Of a DNA stretch of 40,265 nucleotides, positions 1-9,824 are shown piece after piece. Below the pieces are notes generated by a model. It saw nothing but the letters and a program-made list of their open reading frames with translations, ran no database searches and was not told where the DNA came from. Numbering within the stretch: the first letter of the stretch is position 1; every line of letters begins with the position of its first letter. The position numbers were made by a program, and so were the translations under genes. Source of the stretch: an uncultured Clostridium sp. (GTDB taxonomy: Bacteria > Bacillota > Clostridia > TANB77 > CAG-508); contig CANOSM010000018.1 in the NCBI GenBank assembly GCA_947569365.1, positions 1 to 40,265 on the forward strand. Reading direction: 5' to 3'.

Positions 1-55
1 TTTTGGCATTTTTATTTTCCTCATTTTGGTTACTTTTATTTTACAATTTATATAT
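1..55. repeat. Terminal inverted repeat, left copy
   Basis: These 55 bases are the exact reverse complement of the last 55 bases of the window (40211-40265); identity stops abruptly at base 56. A match of exactly 55 at the extreme ends is what a de Bruijn assembler with k=55 leaves when both contig ends run into the same repeat in opposite orientations. A biological terminal repeat is possible but less likely. Confidence 0.9.
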
Positions 56-221
56 TGTTCCCTTTACAATTTATTTTAACTTTTGCTTTTAGAAAAATAA
101 AGTAAATATATATTTTAAAAGAAATCTGATAAATTAAATTTTTTATGTTTCTCTTTTTTAGTTTCTGTAGTATAATATAATAACTTAAGAGAAAAAATAT
201 AAAAAAATCTAGGAGATATTA

Positions 222-1145
222 ATGCAGAAAAAAGATAGTAAAGAATTTAAATCAGGATTTGTTTCAATACTTGGTAGAACAAATGTCGGAAAGTCGACAT
301 TATTAAATAATTTAATAGAAGAAAAAATAGCTATTACAGCAAATAAGCCACAGACAACTAGAACAGCTATAAAAGCAATTGTAAATAGAGAAAATTCACA
401 AATAATATTTTTAGATACACCAGGAATTCATAAGCCTAAAACAAAACTTGGTGAGACAATGGTAGATACAGCGTTTTCAAGTATATCAGATGTAGATGTT
501 TTATTATTTTTAGTAGAAGCTACAAGTGATGATATTGGAAAAGGTGATCAAATCATACTTGATAAAATAAAAAATTCTAATAAAAAAACAATATTAATAA
601 TAAATAAAATTGATTTAATAGAAAAAGAGAAACTATTAAAACTTATAACATTATATAGTAAACAATATGAATTCTCAGCAGTTATACCGATTTCTGCTAA
701 TGATAATAAATATAGAGAAGTAGTAATAGAAGAAATTGAGAAATTATTAAATTCAGGACCAAAATATTATGAAGAAGATGAATATACAGATCAAACAATG
801 AGGCAAATTGCAGAAGAAATAATAAGAGAAAAAGCTCTTAGGTTATTAAATGAAGAAGTTCCACATGGAATTTATGTAGAAGTAGAGAAGTATAATTTTA
901 GAAAAACTGCAAAAAAAGAAAAGATATATGATATAGATGCTATAATATATTGCAAGAAAAATTCACATAAAGGTATAATAATAGGAAAAGAAGGAAAAAT
1001 GCTAAAAAGAATTGGAACATATGCAAGGCAAGACTTAGAAAAGATTACTGGTAAAAAAGTAAATTTGAAATTATGGGTAAAGGTTCAGGAAAATTGGGAA
1101 GATAAAGGAAATATTGTAAAAAAATTTCAGTATAAAAAGACTTAA
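222..1145 (+). CDS. era: GTPase Era, ribosome assembly factor
   Basis: Era is a GTPase that binds the 3' end of 16S rRNA and helps mature the 30S subunit. The 307 residues match the usual family length. G1 is GRTNVGKS (residues 18-25; the common form is GRPNVGKS, so the Pro is Thr here), G3 is DTPG (65-68), G4 is NKID (128-131), and a C-terminal KH domain carries the IIIGKEGKMLKRIG loop. The ATG follows an AGGAGA ribosome site by six bases. It is the first gene of an era-yqzL-recO cluster, the order seen in Bacillus and clostridia. An out-of-frame CGG at 287-289 (GTC GGA) lies in G1 and does not disturb the frame, a useful control for the CGG recoding described elsewhere. Confidence 0.97.
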   Translation: MQKKDSKEFKSGFVSILGRTNVGKSTLLNNLIEEKIAITANKPQTTRTAIKAIVNRENSQIIFLDTPGIHKPKTKLGETMVDTAFSSISDVDVLLFLVEATSDDIGKGDQIILDKIKNSNKKTILIINKIDLIEKEKLLKLITLYSKQYEFSAVIPISANDNKYREVVIEEIEKLLNSGPKYYEEDEYTDQTMRQIAEEIIREKALRLLNEEVPHGIYVEVEKYNFRKTAKKEKIYDIDAIIYCKKNSHKGIIIGKEGKMLKRIGTYARQDLEKITGKKVNLKLWVKVQENWEDKGNIVKKFQYKKT

Positions 1146-1183
1146 AAAAACAAAAGATATTTACCAAGGAGAAGGTGATACTT

Positions 1184-1339
1184 ATGATAAATAAATTGGC
1201 ATGGGATGTTTTTAGAAATACAGGAAGTGTAGATGCTTTTTTAGAACTTAAAAATATTGAAGAAATACAAAGAAAAAATATGAAGGTTGATGAAAATGAA
1301 AACAATCAAGATAAGTGGAGTAGTAATTTCGGAAAATAG
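1184..1339 (+). CDS. yqzL: YqzL-family small protein
   Basis: A 51-residue protein that begins MINKLAWDVFRNTGSVDAF. The W-x-VF-x-x-TG-x-(V/I)-D-x-(F/Y)-L pattern is that of the YqzL family, which in Bacillus subtilis also sits between era and recO. Its function is unknown. The ATG has a good ribosome site (AAGGAGAAGGTG, ending ten bases upstream). The 3' end overlaps the start of recO by about 44 bases in another frame, suggesting translational coupling. The family call rests on the N-terminal motif plus gene order; the C-terminal half is acidic and not recognisable. Confidence 0.8.
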   Translation: MINKLAWDVFRNTGSVDAFLELKNIEEIQRKNMKVDENENNQDKWSSNFGK

Positions 1340-2030
1340 TTTAGGAGATTCTGATAAAATATTAACAATATTAACTCCAAACATAGGAAAGATTACAGTA
1401 GTTGCAAAAGGAGCAAAAAGACCAAAAAGTTTACTTATGGCTGGATCACAATTCCTATGTTTTGGAGAGTACATATTATATAAGTCACAAGATATGTATA
1501 AAATGAATTCTTGTGAACCAATAGAAGTATTTTATAATGTAAGAATTGATTTAGAAAAGTTAAATTATGCATCACATATTACTAAGATAATAAATGATGT
1601 AACAACAGAAAATCAAAATAATTATAATATATTAAAATTATTTTTAAATACTCTTTATACTATATCAGAAACAGATAAAGAATTAGATTTTATATTATCT
1701 ATTTTTAAATTTAGACTTTTAAAAATTCTTGGATATTCACCGAATATTTTAGAATGTACATCATGTGGAAAAAAAGATGAAAAAGAATATAAATATTTTA
1801 GTATAAAAGATGACGGATTTAAGTGTAATGAATGTGGAAGATTAGATTCAAGTTGTATAGAAATGTCTGAAGGCACTAAATATGGGATTTTATATTCTAT
1901 AATGGCAGATAGCAAGAAGATATTTTCTTTTAAAATAAATGAAAAATCAAAATTAGAGTTTGAACTTATATCAAGATTATATTTTAATGAAAAACTAGAA
2001 AAAGAATATAAAATAGAAAAATTATTTTAA
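1296..2030 (+). CDS. recO: DNA repair protein RecO
   Basis: RecO loads RecA on SSB-coated single-stranded DNA together with RecR in the RecFOR recombination pathway. The N-terminal OB fold is recognisable (GVVISENSLGDSDKILTILT, then GKITVVAKGAKR), and a zinc-binding module lies in the C-terminal half (CTSCGKK ... CNECG). Length from this start is 244 residues, normal for the family. Possible starts are TTG 1287, ATG 1290 and ATG 1296; GAAGG at 1282-1286 is best spaced (nine bases) for 1296. The start lies within yqzL. The gene is followed directly by a strong bidirectional hairpin. Confidence 0.93.
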   Translation: MKTIKISGVVISENSLGDSDKILTILTPNIGKITVVAKGAKRPKSLLMAGSQFLCFGEYILYKSQDMYKMNSCEPIEVFYNVRIDLEKLNYASHITKIINDVTTENQNNYNILKLFLNTLYTISETDKELDFILSIFKFRLLKILGYSPNILECTSCGKKDEKEYKYFSIKDDGFKCNECGRLDSSCIEMSEGTKYGILYSIMADSKKIFSFKINEKSKLEFELISRLYFNEKLEKEYKIEKLF

Positions 2031-2070
2031 AAAGCAAAAGAAATAAAATTAAAATTATTTCTTTTGCTTT
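2031..2070. terminator. Bidirectional terminator between recO and the 2069-2440 gene
   Basis: A perfect 16-bp stem (2031-2046 with 2055-2070) has an eight-base AT loop. Each arm is A-rich on one side and T-rich on the other, so it can serve both convergent genes. Confidence 0.85.
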
Positions 2071-2440
2071 AAATGATTGTAGGGGCAAGAAAACTAAAGG
2101 TTGGTATATTTCTTAAAACTCCAAATAATATTGTTATAAATAATATTAAATACCATATAAAATTTGGTATTTTCTTTTTTTGTTTTGAAAAATACTTATT
2201 TAAAATATATAACAAAAAAATAGGTGATAATAATGTAACTAGCATATTATATCTGAAAGCTTGATAAAAATCTAGTTTAATAATAGATTTTAATGCTCTT
2301 GTAATACCACATCCTGGACAGTATAAATGAGTTAATTCAAAAAAAATACAAGGAATTTTAATATTATAGTTATAAACAAAAATAATAATTAAAATTCCTG
2401 TAATTAGTAATAAAAATTTGTTTTTTTTATTATTATTCAT
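2069..2440 (-). CDS. DUF2752 membrane protein
   Basis: A 123-residue protein with about three transmembrane segments. The signature is LYCPGCGITRALKSI near residues 39-53; the CP-x-CG-x-TRA motif defines the DUF2752 family of small membrane proteins, whose function is not known. The two cysteines suggest metal or redox chemistry at the membrane face, which is inference. It lies eight bases downstream of the DUF4234-like gene on the same strand and probably shares its transcript. The gene ends inside the bidirectional terminator shared with recO. Confidence 0.8.
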   Translation of the reverse strand: MNNNKKNKFLLLITGILIIIFVYNYNIKIPCIFFELTHLYCPGCGITRALKSIIKLDFYQAFRYNMLVTLLSPIFLLYILNKYFSKQKKKIPNFIWYLILFITILFGVLRNIPTFSFLAPTII

Positions 2441-2448
2441 TATATGTA

Positions 2449-2790
2449 CTAATCAGCAAATTTATTTAAATCACTTTGAATTAAACAATAACTTATAATT
2501 CCAAAACCGAATATTCCAAGAATTAAGTATAATAATGAGTTGTCATTAATAGTTATACCATGTTTACTTCCAGCTTCATATAATTCCTTACCCATTTTAT
2601 AGTACCAATAAATACCGTATATGCCACATGTTATAATAGTAAATAAGAATGATTTAACTCCTGAGAAATCTATGTCGTCATTTACTTTAGCTGCGTCATC
2701 TGACATAGTAATAAACCAGTAAATAGCATATATTCCGCAAGTGATAATTGAAAATATAATAGATGTGACAATCTCTTTTCTTTTAACCAT
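2449..2790 (-). CDS. DUF4234-like small membrane protein
   Basis: A 113-residue protein made of two repeats of a hydrophobic motif, TCGIYAIYW (around residue 17) and TCGIYGIYWYY (around residue 53), followed by a third hydrophobic segment. The IITCGIYxIYW pattern is typical of DUF4234 proteins; function unknown. The start is set by AAGGAGGAAG a few bases upstream of the ATG on the minus strand. It is the first gene of a two-gene minus-strand unit with the DUF2752 protein. Confidence 0.8.
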   Translation of the reverse strand: MVKRKEIVTSIIFSIITCGIYAIYWFITMSDDAAKVNDDIDFSGVKSFLFTIITCGIYGIYWYYKMGKELYEAGSKHGITINDNSLLYLILGIFGFGIISYCLIQSDLNKFAD

Positions 2791-3284
2791 TTTTTCTTCC
2801 TCCTTAAAAATTGTATATAAATAATGTAATATATTTTTAAAGTAAATACAATAATATTTACAAAAAAGTCGAAAAAAATATATAAATGTAAAATTTTTAA
2901 TATATTTTCTAAAAAGTTATTTATAAATAAAAGATGGTTAATAGTCAGATAAAACCATTCACCACGAATGTAACTCAAAAATTATAGTAATTATAAATAG
3001 AAAAATAAAAGTAATTAATCATATAAAAAAGTCACATAAAATAATAAATATAATGAAAAGAGAAGTTTTCTAATTGATAAATAATCATTTTTAGAGACAT
3101 TATTAAATGGAGAGAAGAATAAAATGAAATATTATATAGTACAATAATTAAATCATTTATAGCAAATATACTATGAAAAATATACATAAGTGGCAAAAAT
3201 ACCTTTGAAATATGTACAAAAAGTGGCAAAAAACATTGATTGATTTTTTAATTTATGATAATAATAGTACTAAAGGAGATTAAA
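2791..3284. other. Intergenic region with no recognised gene
   Basis: About 490 very AT-rich bases lie between two divergent genes. I see no convincing gene, only AT-rich shadow frames. A short direct repeat of GTGGCAAAAA occurs near 3190 and 3223. The 3' end carries the ribosome site (AAGGAGAT) of the AAA ATPase gene. The promoters of both flanking units must be here, but I could not fix them. Confidence 0.5.
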
Positions 3285-4585
3285 ATGGTAAGGTTATTTG
3301 AAAAAAAATTATTTAATTGGAAACAATCAGGAATGAAAAAGCCATTAATGGTAATTCGGAGTAAGACAAATTGGAAAAACATATACAATAGATAAATTTG
3401 GAAAAGAAAATTTTGAACAATATTTATATTTTAATTTAGAGAAAAATGAAGAAGTAAGGAATATATTTGAAAAAACAATTGATGAAGAAAAAATATTACA
3501 AGAGCTTGAATTATATATTGGTAGAAAGATAGATTTAGACAAAACATTATTATTTTTTGATGAAGTACAAGTAAGTGAGAATTTTATTGTATCACTAAAA
3601 TATTTTAATGAATCTGAAAAACCATATAAAATTGTGTGTGCAGGTAGTTTATTACGGAGTAAAAATAAATAGATTTAACAGTTCATTTCCGGTTGGAAAA
3701 ATAAGAATGGAATATATGTATCCAATGAATTTTGAAGAATTTTTAATGGCAACAGGAAAAGAATTGTTACTAAACAAGATTAAGGAATGTTATTTAAATA
3801 TAGAAGCAATGCCAACATTTGCTCATGAACAAGCACTTACATTATATAAACAGTATTTATGTGTAGGTGGTATGCCAGAGTCAATCAATAATTTTATAGA
3901 AAACAATTTAGATATATTAAAATACGATTCAAATATTATATCAAATATTATTGAAATGTATATTGCTGATATGAAAAAATATGTAAAAGGTAATATTGAA
4001 TCTGTAAAAATTGAAAAGGTATATAAAAATATACCAAGTCAATTAGCAAAAGATAAGAAGAGATTCAGATATAATTTAATAGATGAAGATGGTAGAAAAA
4101 GAAAATACGAAACACCAATTGAGTGGTTAATTTCATCAGGAATGGTATTAGCAAGTCATAAAATAAAAAAGCCAGAAATACCATTAAAGGTTTATACAGA
4201 TGAAGATATGTTTAAATTATATTTGAGTGACGTAGGATTATTAACTTCAATATCAGAAATAAAATATCCAGATATAATGTTAGAAAGATCTTTTGAATTT
4301 AAGGGAGCAATTACTGAAAATTATATAGCTCAAGAGTTTGCTGTTAAAGATATATCATTATACTATTGGACATATGGAAAAAATGCAGAAGTAGATTTTA
4401 TAATTTATAATGATGATGGAATAATACCAGTTGAAGTAAAAAGTGGAAATAGTGTAAAGTCCACTAGTTTAAATTTATATATAAGAGAACATAAACCTAA
4501 ATATGCTATTAGAATTTCCACTCAAAATTTTGGATTTGAAAATAATATAAAATCTGTACCACTTTATGCAGCATTTTTGATTTAA
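3285..4585 (+). CDS. AAA ATPase with DUF4143 domain, two CGG +1 recoding sites
   Basis: Read across two shifts this gives one 432-residue protein of the AAA_14/DUF4143 group, orphan ATPases of unclear role. Seen: a Walker A region (residues 24-32) that becomes IGVRQIGKT only after the first shift, Walker B LLFFDEVQ, the AGSLLGV segment restored by the second shift, the FPVGKIRM...FEEFL block, and a C-terminal nuclease-like EVDFIIY...VEVKSG. The ATG at 3285 has an AAGGAGAT ribosome site. Without recoding the first product would stop eleven codons past the first CGG, and the 3' half would lack a start with a ribosome site. Glycines 25 and 124 are each decoded at the shift. The gene stands alone between a minus-strand pair and hpf. 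Two C insertions and no other lesion argue against random decay. Confidence 0.85.
3357..3359 (+). other. CGG +1 recoding site 1 (AAA ATPase, Gly25)
   Basis: In-frame codon 25 is CGG, preceded by ATT and followed by A. The zero frame stops eleven codons later. Reading GGA at 3358-3360 continues as VRQIGKT, the expected P-loop. Confidence 0.85.
3655..3657 (+). other. CGG +1 recoding site 2 (AAA ATPase, Gly124)
   Basis: In the already shifted frame the codon is CGG, preceded by TTA and followed by A. Without a shift TAG appears four codons later. Reading GGA at 3656-3658 gives AGSLLGVKINRF, the usual family sequence here. Confidence 0.87.
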
Positions 4586-4906
4586 ATCATATAAAATTAT
4601 TAATAATTAAGGAGAGGAAAATTTTATTTAAAATTGTTTAAATAAAATTGAGTTCTAAATAGTAGTCATAGAGTAACATTCAAGAATGGTAGAAAAATGG
4701 ATATCTTATTCCTAAAGTATTGAGATTACACGAGTTTTATTGAGTGAAAAAACTCGTGTAGTGAAGATAAGATTGATAATTAAATAAAAATAATTAAAGT
4801 ATTTCATCATTTCATCATTTTATTTTTATGTTAAATCACTATTATTGACAAATAATTATTATATTTATATAATGTAGCTACTAAAACACAAGAGGAGGAG
4901 ATTGTA
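4586..4906. other. Intergenic region upstream of hpf, with an inverted repeat
   Basis: No gene is seen. An 11-bp perfect inverted repeat (4728-4738 with 4749-4759, arm ACACGAGTTTT) has no T-tract, so it is not a standard terminator. Tandem TTTCATCA units lie near 4802-4818. The hpf promoter is at the 3' end. Some clostridia carry the raiA noncoding RNA near hpf, but I cannot recognise it here. Confidence 0.5.
4845..4873 (+). promoter_or_regulatory. Sigma-A promoter of hpf
   Basis: TTGACA (4845-4850), a 17-base spacer and TATAAT (4868-4873) match the vegetative consensus perfectly. It lies 33 bases before the hpf ATG, which has a GAGGAGGAG ribosome site. Confidence 0.9.
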
Positions 4907-5446
4907 ATGAATATAAAAATAACAGGAAAAGATTTAAAAGCAACAGAGGCAATCAAAGATTACACAGAGAAAAAATTAACAAGATTAGTTAAATATTTTG
5001 ATACAGAAGATTTGGAAGCATCTGTAACAATTAAAGCTGAAAGAGAAAATCAAATAGCAGAAATAGGTGTATCATATAGAGGAGAAAGTTATAGAGCAGT
5101 TTCTGAAAATAAAGATTTATATGCATCAATAGATAAAGATATTGATATATTAGAAGGACAAATAAGAAAAATGAAGACTAAAAAAGAAAAAATGAATAAA
5201 GATGAATCTATAAGAGTAAAAGAATCTTTAGCTACTGGTAATAAAACAGTTAGTATTGAAAATGAAGTAATAAAAACATTATATTACGATATTAAACCTA
5301 TGTCTATTGAAGATGCTAAATTAAAATTACAAGAAAAGCCTACAAATAACTTTTTAACATTTATAAATATAGATACAGGAAAAGTAAATGTTATATTTAG
5401 ACTAAAAGATAATGCAAATTATGGTTTAGTAGAACCAGAGGCATAG
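4907..5446 (+). CDS. hpf: Long-form ribosome hibernation promoting factor
   Basis: HPF binds the 30S decoding region and pairs 70S ribosomes into inactive 100S dimers in stationary phase. The 179 residues match the long form: an N-terminal S30AE/YfiA domain (MNIKITGKDLKATEAIKDY, residues 1 to about 95), a linker, and a C-terminal dimerisation domain (VIKTLYYDIKPMSIEDAKLKL, about residues 122-178). It is transcribed from its own near-perfect sigma-A promoter and closed by a hairpin terminator, so it is monocistronic. It contains no CGG. Confidence 0.95.
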   Translation: MNIKITGKDLKATEAIKDYTEKKLTRLVKYFDTEDLEASVTIKAERENQIAEIGVSYRGESYRAVSENKDLYASIDKDIDILEGQIRKMKTKKEKMNKDESIRVKESLATGNKTVSIENEVIKTLYYDIKPMSIEDAKLKLQEKPTNNFLTFINIDTGKVNVIFRLKDNANYGLVEPEA

Positions 5447-5479
5447 AGTAAATATTAAATAAAATAAAAATTATCAAAG

Positions 5480-5507
5480 GAGTGACTTTAGAGTCATTCT
5501 TTTTTTC
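5480..5507 (+). terminator. hpf terminator
   Basis: Eight-bp stem GAGTGACT/AGTCATTC with a TTAG loop, followed by seven T residues. Confidence 0.85.
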
Positions 5508-5676
5508 TTTCTATGAATTAGCCAAAAAATGTATTGATTATATTTATATTAACTGATATATTTTAATAAAGAAAAAATGTCGAAATAAATCAAATAGCAG
5601 ATAAAAATAAATTTGTACAAAAATAAATATAAAAAAATATATAGTTAATATAATTAAATAAAAAGGAGGAAGATAT

Positions 5677-6165
5677 ATGGAAAATGAAGAAAATTCAAAA
5701 TGTAATTGTAATGGTGAAGATCCAAAATTAAAGGAGATATTACAGCAATATATTAGAGATAAAAGCAATTTGATTCAAATATTAAATGACGTTCAAGATT
5801 ATTATGGATATATTCCAGAAAAGGCTCAGAAGGAAATATCAGATTATTTATCCATTCCAATGGCTGAAATATATGGTGTAATTACATTTTATTCAAGATT
5901 TACATTAAAGCCAAATGGAAAATACCATATAGCAGTGTGTTTAGGAACAGCTTGTTTTGTAAAAGGTTCAGAAAAAATATTAGATAGGGTAAAAGAAAGA
6001 CTAAAAATAGATGTAGGAGAAACAAGCAAAGATGGTAAATATTCACTCGAGGCAACAAGATGTATTGGAGCATGTGGACTCGCTCCTGTATTTACAGTAA
6101 ATGGAGAAGTATATGGTAAAGCTACGGTAAAATTACTAGATGAGGTTTTGGATAGTTTAGAATAA
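5677..6165 (+). CDS. hydC: [FeFe]-hydrogenase subunit HydC (NuoE-like, 2Fe-2S)
   Basis: HydC is the small subunit of the soluble trimeric NAD-linked hydrogenase and carries one thioredoxin-fold [2Fe-2S] cluster. The 162 residues show the NuoE pattern: a helical N-terminal part ([13 protein letters not shown]), [13 protein letters not shown], then the cluster ligands in CLGTACF and CIGACG. The N-terminus has an extra CNCNG stretch of unknown role. The ATG has an AAGGAGG ribosome site. It is followed after 20 bases by hydB and then hydA, so the three form one operon. Expected role: electron transfer between the HydB flavin site and the rest of the complex. Confidence 0.93.
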   Translation: MENEENSKCNCNGEDPKLKEILQQYIRDKSNLIQILNDVQDYYGYIPEKAQKEISDYLSIPMAEIYGVITFYSRFTLKPNGKYHIAVCLGTACFVKGSEKILDRVKERLKIDVGETSKDGKYSLEATRCIGACGLAPVFTVNGEVYGKATVKLLDEVLDSLE

Positions 6166-6185
6166 AAATGCAAAGGAGGTTTTTA

Positions 6186-8049
6186 ATGAAATCCTTAGAA
6201 GAAATAGAGAATATAAGAAAGATAAAGAGAGAAGAATTAGATTTAAGAGTAAATACAAAAGCAGATACAAGAGAAAAACATATATTAGTATGTCATGGAA
6301 CAGGATGTACATCATCTAAATCAGTAGATATAATAAATAATTTTAGAAAAATAATTAAAGAGAAAGATATAAAAAATGTAAGAGTTATACAAACTGGATG
6401 TTTTGGTCTTTGTGCAAAAGGACCTATAGTAATAATAAGACCAGAAGATATTTTTTATGCAATGGTAAAACATACAGATTGCGAAGAAATTGTAGAAAAA
6501 CATATTCAAAATGGGGAAATTGTAGAAAGATTATTATGCAAAGATATTGATAATAAAACAGTAAAAAGTTTAGATGAACTTAACTTTTATAAAAAGCAAA
6601 AAAGAATTGCTCTTAAAAATTGTGGTAAGATAGATCCAGAAAATATTGATGAATACATAGCTTTTGATGGATATAAAGCCTTGAAAAAAGTATTATTTGA
6701 TATGACACCTGATGAAGTAATAAAAGAAATATCTGATTCAGGATTAAGAGGTCGTGGTGGAGCTGGATTTCCTACAGGAAAGAAATGGGAGCTTACTAAA
6801 AAAGCAGAAGGAAAACAAAAATATGTAGTATGTAATGCAGATGAAGGAGATCCACGGAGCTTTTATGGATAGAAGTATTTTAGAAGGAGACCCACACTCA
6901 GTTATAGAAGCAATGATGATTGCAGGATACTCGATAGGTGCAGATAAAGGATACATATATGTAAGAGCAGAATACCCAATAGCAGTAGAAAGATTTAAGA
7001 AAGCAATAGAATCAGCCAAAGAATATGGAATACTTGGTAAAAATATATGGAATACAGGATTTAATTTTGATTTAGAAGTAAGACTCGGGGCTGGAGCTTT
7101 CGTATGTGGAGAGGAAACAGCACTTTTAGAATCTATTGAAGGAAGACGTGGGCAGCCGAGATTAAAACCACCATTTCCAGCAAATGAGGGATTATGGGGA
7201 AAACCAACATTAATAAATAATGTTGAAACATATGCTAATATCACCAAAATAATATTAAACGGTGCTAAGTGGTATTCATCAATAGGAACAGATAACTCAA
7301 AAGGAACAAAAGTATTTGCGTTAGGAGGAAATGTAAATAATGTAGGACTAGTTGAAGTTCCAATGGGAGTAACTTTAAGAGAAATAGTATTTGATATAGG
7401 TGGAGGAATACCGAATGGAAAAGAATTTAAGGTAGCTCAAACTGGAGGTCCTTCAGGAGGCTGTATACCAAAAGAACATTTAGATACACCAATAGATTAT
7501 GAGTCACTAAAATCCATAGGTTCAATGATGGGATCAGGAGGACTTATAGTAATGGATGATTCAAAATGTATGGTAAACTTAGCTAAATTTTATCTAGGAT
7601 TTACAGTAGATGAATCATGTGGAAAATGTACTCCTTGTAGAATTGGAACTAAAAGAATGTACGAACTTTTAGAAAAAATTACTGATGGAAAAGGAGAAGA
7701 AGGAGATATAGAAAAATTAGAAAGATTAGCAGTTTCGGTTCAAAAGGCTTCTATATGTGGACTTGGACAAAGTGCACCAAATCCAGTTCTAAGTACACTA
7801 AAATATTTTAGAGAAGAATATAGAGAGCATGTGTCTTTAAAACAATGTAGTGCAGGTGAATGTAAATCTATGATGAAATTATTAGTAGACGCATCTAAAT
7901 GTAAAGGATGCGGACTTTGCAAAAGAAATTGTCCCGTTGGTGCAATATCAGGAGAAGTTACAAAACCACATATTATAGATAATGAAAAGTGTATTAAATG
8001 TGGGGCATGTATAAATAATTGCCACTTTAATGCAATAAAAAATGGATAG
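6186..8049 (+). CDS. hydB: Hydrogenase subunit HydB (NuoF-like flavoprotein), one CGG +1 recoding site
   Basis: HydB binds FMN and NAD(P) and is the likely site of electron bifurcation in HydABC. Across the shift the protein is 620 residues, normal for HydB. Domains in order: thioredoxin-like [2Fe-2S] domain (CHGTGCTSS ... CFGLCAKG), FMN/NAD domain ([17 protein letters not shown], then NADEGDPGAFMDR spanning the shift at Gly224, then [14 protein letters not shown]), [4Fe-4S] site [12 protein letters not shown], and a two-cluster ferredoxin tail ([29 protein letters not shown]). The start ATG 6186 follows AGGAGG; the frame is also open from 6168 but lacks a ribosome site there. The frame break falls inside one of the most conserved loops of the family, and over 390 codons after it are undamaged, so the gene is almost certainly functional through recoding. 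Confidence 0.93.
6855..6857 (+). other. CGG +1 recoding site 3 (HydB, Gly224)
   Basis: Codon CGG preceded by CCA and followed by A. The zero frame stops at TAG four codons later. Reading GGA at 6856-6858 restores DEGDPGAFMDRS, a canonical NuoF/HydB motif. Confidence 0.93.
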
Positions 8050-8062
8050 GAGGTACATAAAA

Positions 8063-9824
8063 ATGCCTAGTAAGAAAATGATTCATTTAACTATAAATGG
8101 AATAAATGTAGAAATAGAAGAAGGTTCAACAATATTACAAGCTGCGAGAAAAGCAAATATTGATATTCCAACATTATGTTTCTTAAAAGATATAAACGAA
8201 GTTGGAGATTGTAGGATGTGTATAGTAGAGGTTGAAGGAAATAGAGGATTTGCCACAGCATGTATACAAAAAGTTTCTGAAGGTATGATAGTTAAAACTA
8301 ATACACCAGCAGTGATTGAATCAAGAAAAATAGTACTTGATTTAATACTTTCAAACCATGATAGAGAATGTTTAACTTGTACAAGAAATGGTACTTGTGA
8401 ACTTCAAAAATTAGCACAAGAATTTTATGTAGATGAAATAAAATATCAAGGTTCAAGAAATAAACATGAAATAGATAATCTTTCTCCTGCTATTGTAAGA
8501 GATTTTAATAAATGTATATTGTGTAGAAGATGTATTGCTACTTGTAAAAATGTACAAGGAATTGGTGCAATAGATTGTATAAATAGAGGATTTGAATCTT
8601 GTATTTCAACAACTCAAAATAAAAGTCTAAATGATGTAAATTGTACTTTTTGTGGTCAATGTATTGAAGCCTGTCCAACAGGAGCATTGAAAGAAAAAGA
8701 TTCTACATCTGAGGTTTGGGAGAAACTCAGAGATGAAGACACTTTTGTCATAGTACAGACTGCTCCAGCAGTAAGAGCTGCACTTGGTGAAGAATTTGGT
8801 ATGGAGATTGGAACTAATGTTACAGGAAAAATGGTTTCAGCATTAAAACATTTAAAATTTGATAAAGTATTTGATACAAATACAGGAGCTGATTTTACAA
8901 TAATAGAAGAAGGAACAGAATTTTTAGATAGATTCTCAAATAATGGAGTACTTCCAATGATAACATCTTGTAGTCCACGGTTGGGTAAAATATATCGAAA
9001 TGAATTATCCTGAATTAATACCACATTTATCTACATGTAAATCGCCACATCAAATGTTTGGAGCACTAATTAAATCTTATTATGCAGAAAAAATGAATAT
9101 AAATCCTGAAAAAATGTATGTAGTTTCAGTAATGCCATGTATTGCTAAAAAATTTGAAAGAACAAGAGAGAATATGCAAGGAGTAGGATTTGATGATGTT
9201 GATGCTGTAATTACTACTAGAGAACTTGCAAGAATGATAAAACAAGCACATATAGATTTTGTAAATCTTGAAGAGCAAAAATTTGATGATCCAATGGGTG
9301 AAGCAAGTGGAGCAGGAGCAATATTTGGAGTTACTGGAGGAGTTATGGAAGCAGCACTTAGAACAGTACAAGAAAAAGTTACAGGAAATTGTTTTGAAAA
9401 GCTAGAATATGAGCAAGTTAGAGGAATGGAAGGAATAAAGAGATCTGAAATTAATATGAATGGAACAAAAGTAAAAGTAGTTGTTGCATCAGGACTAAAA
9501 AATGCTCAAATTATAATGGATGAGATAAAATCTGGAAAAGCAGACTATCAATTTGTTGAAATAATGGCATGTCCATCAGGATGCATAATGGGTGGAGGTC
9601 AGCCTATAAGAACATCAAAAGAAAGAGCAAATATAGATATAAAAGGAAAAAGAGCTGCTGCTTTATATTCTATTGATGAAAAAAGTATAATTAGAAAATC
9701 TCATGAGAATCCAATAGTAAAGAAAATATACGAAAATTATTTAGGAAATCCAGGAGGACATAAATCTCATGAACTTCTACATACAAGTTATGTAAAAAGA
9801 GAAAAATATAAATTTAATAAATAA
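8063..9824 (+). CDS. hydA: [FeFe]-hydrogenase catalytic subunit HydA, one CGG +1 recoding site
   Basis: HydA carries the H-cluster that interconverts protons and H2. Across the shift it is 586 residues, the usual size for HydABC-type enzymes. Order: [2Fe-2S] domain (CFLKDINEVGDCRMC), His-ligated cluster (HDRECLTCTRNGTCELQ), two [4Fe-4S] sites (CILCRRCIATC, CTFCGQCIEACPTG), then the H-domain: L1 TSCSPGWVKY (completed by the shift at Gly306), L2 MPCIAKKFE, L3 ACPSGCIMGGGQP. L1 has Ser where prototypes read TSCCP; I recall this variant from other clostridial enzymes. Start ATG 8063 is thirteen bases after hydB with an AGGAGG site. The gene is shown on the plus strand with hydC and hydB. The shift lies in the active-site loop, and 281 intact codons follow it. 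Confidence 0.94.
8978..8980 (+). other. CGG +1 recoding site 4 (HydA, Gly306)
   Basis: Codon CGG preceded by CCA and followed by T; the only site of the eight not followed by A. The zero frame ends at TGA ten codons later. Reading GGT at 8979-8981 gives TSCSPGWVKYIEMNYPEL, the L1 H-cluster motif. Confidence 0.94.

Noticed and set aside
3608..4585. Separate 325-residue gene starting at 3608
   Set aside because: Its first 16 residues are out-of-frame sequence of the AAA ATPase and there is no ribosome site; it is the 3' part of the 3285-4585 gene.
4586..4906. raiA-type noncoding RNA upstream of hpf
   Set aside because: Position is suggestive but I could not recognise the conserved structure; only one 11-bp inverted repeat is clear.
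6835..8049. Independent start of a short NuoF-like gene at 6835, and similarly at 9000, 26923, 27401, 32855 and 34964
   Set aside because: Each overlaps the upstream part in another frame, lacks a ribosome site and begins inside a conserved domain.
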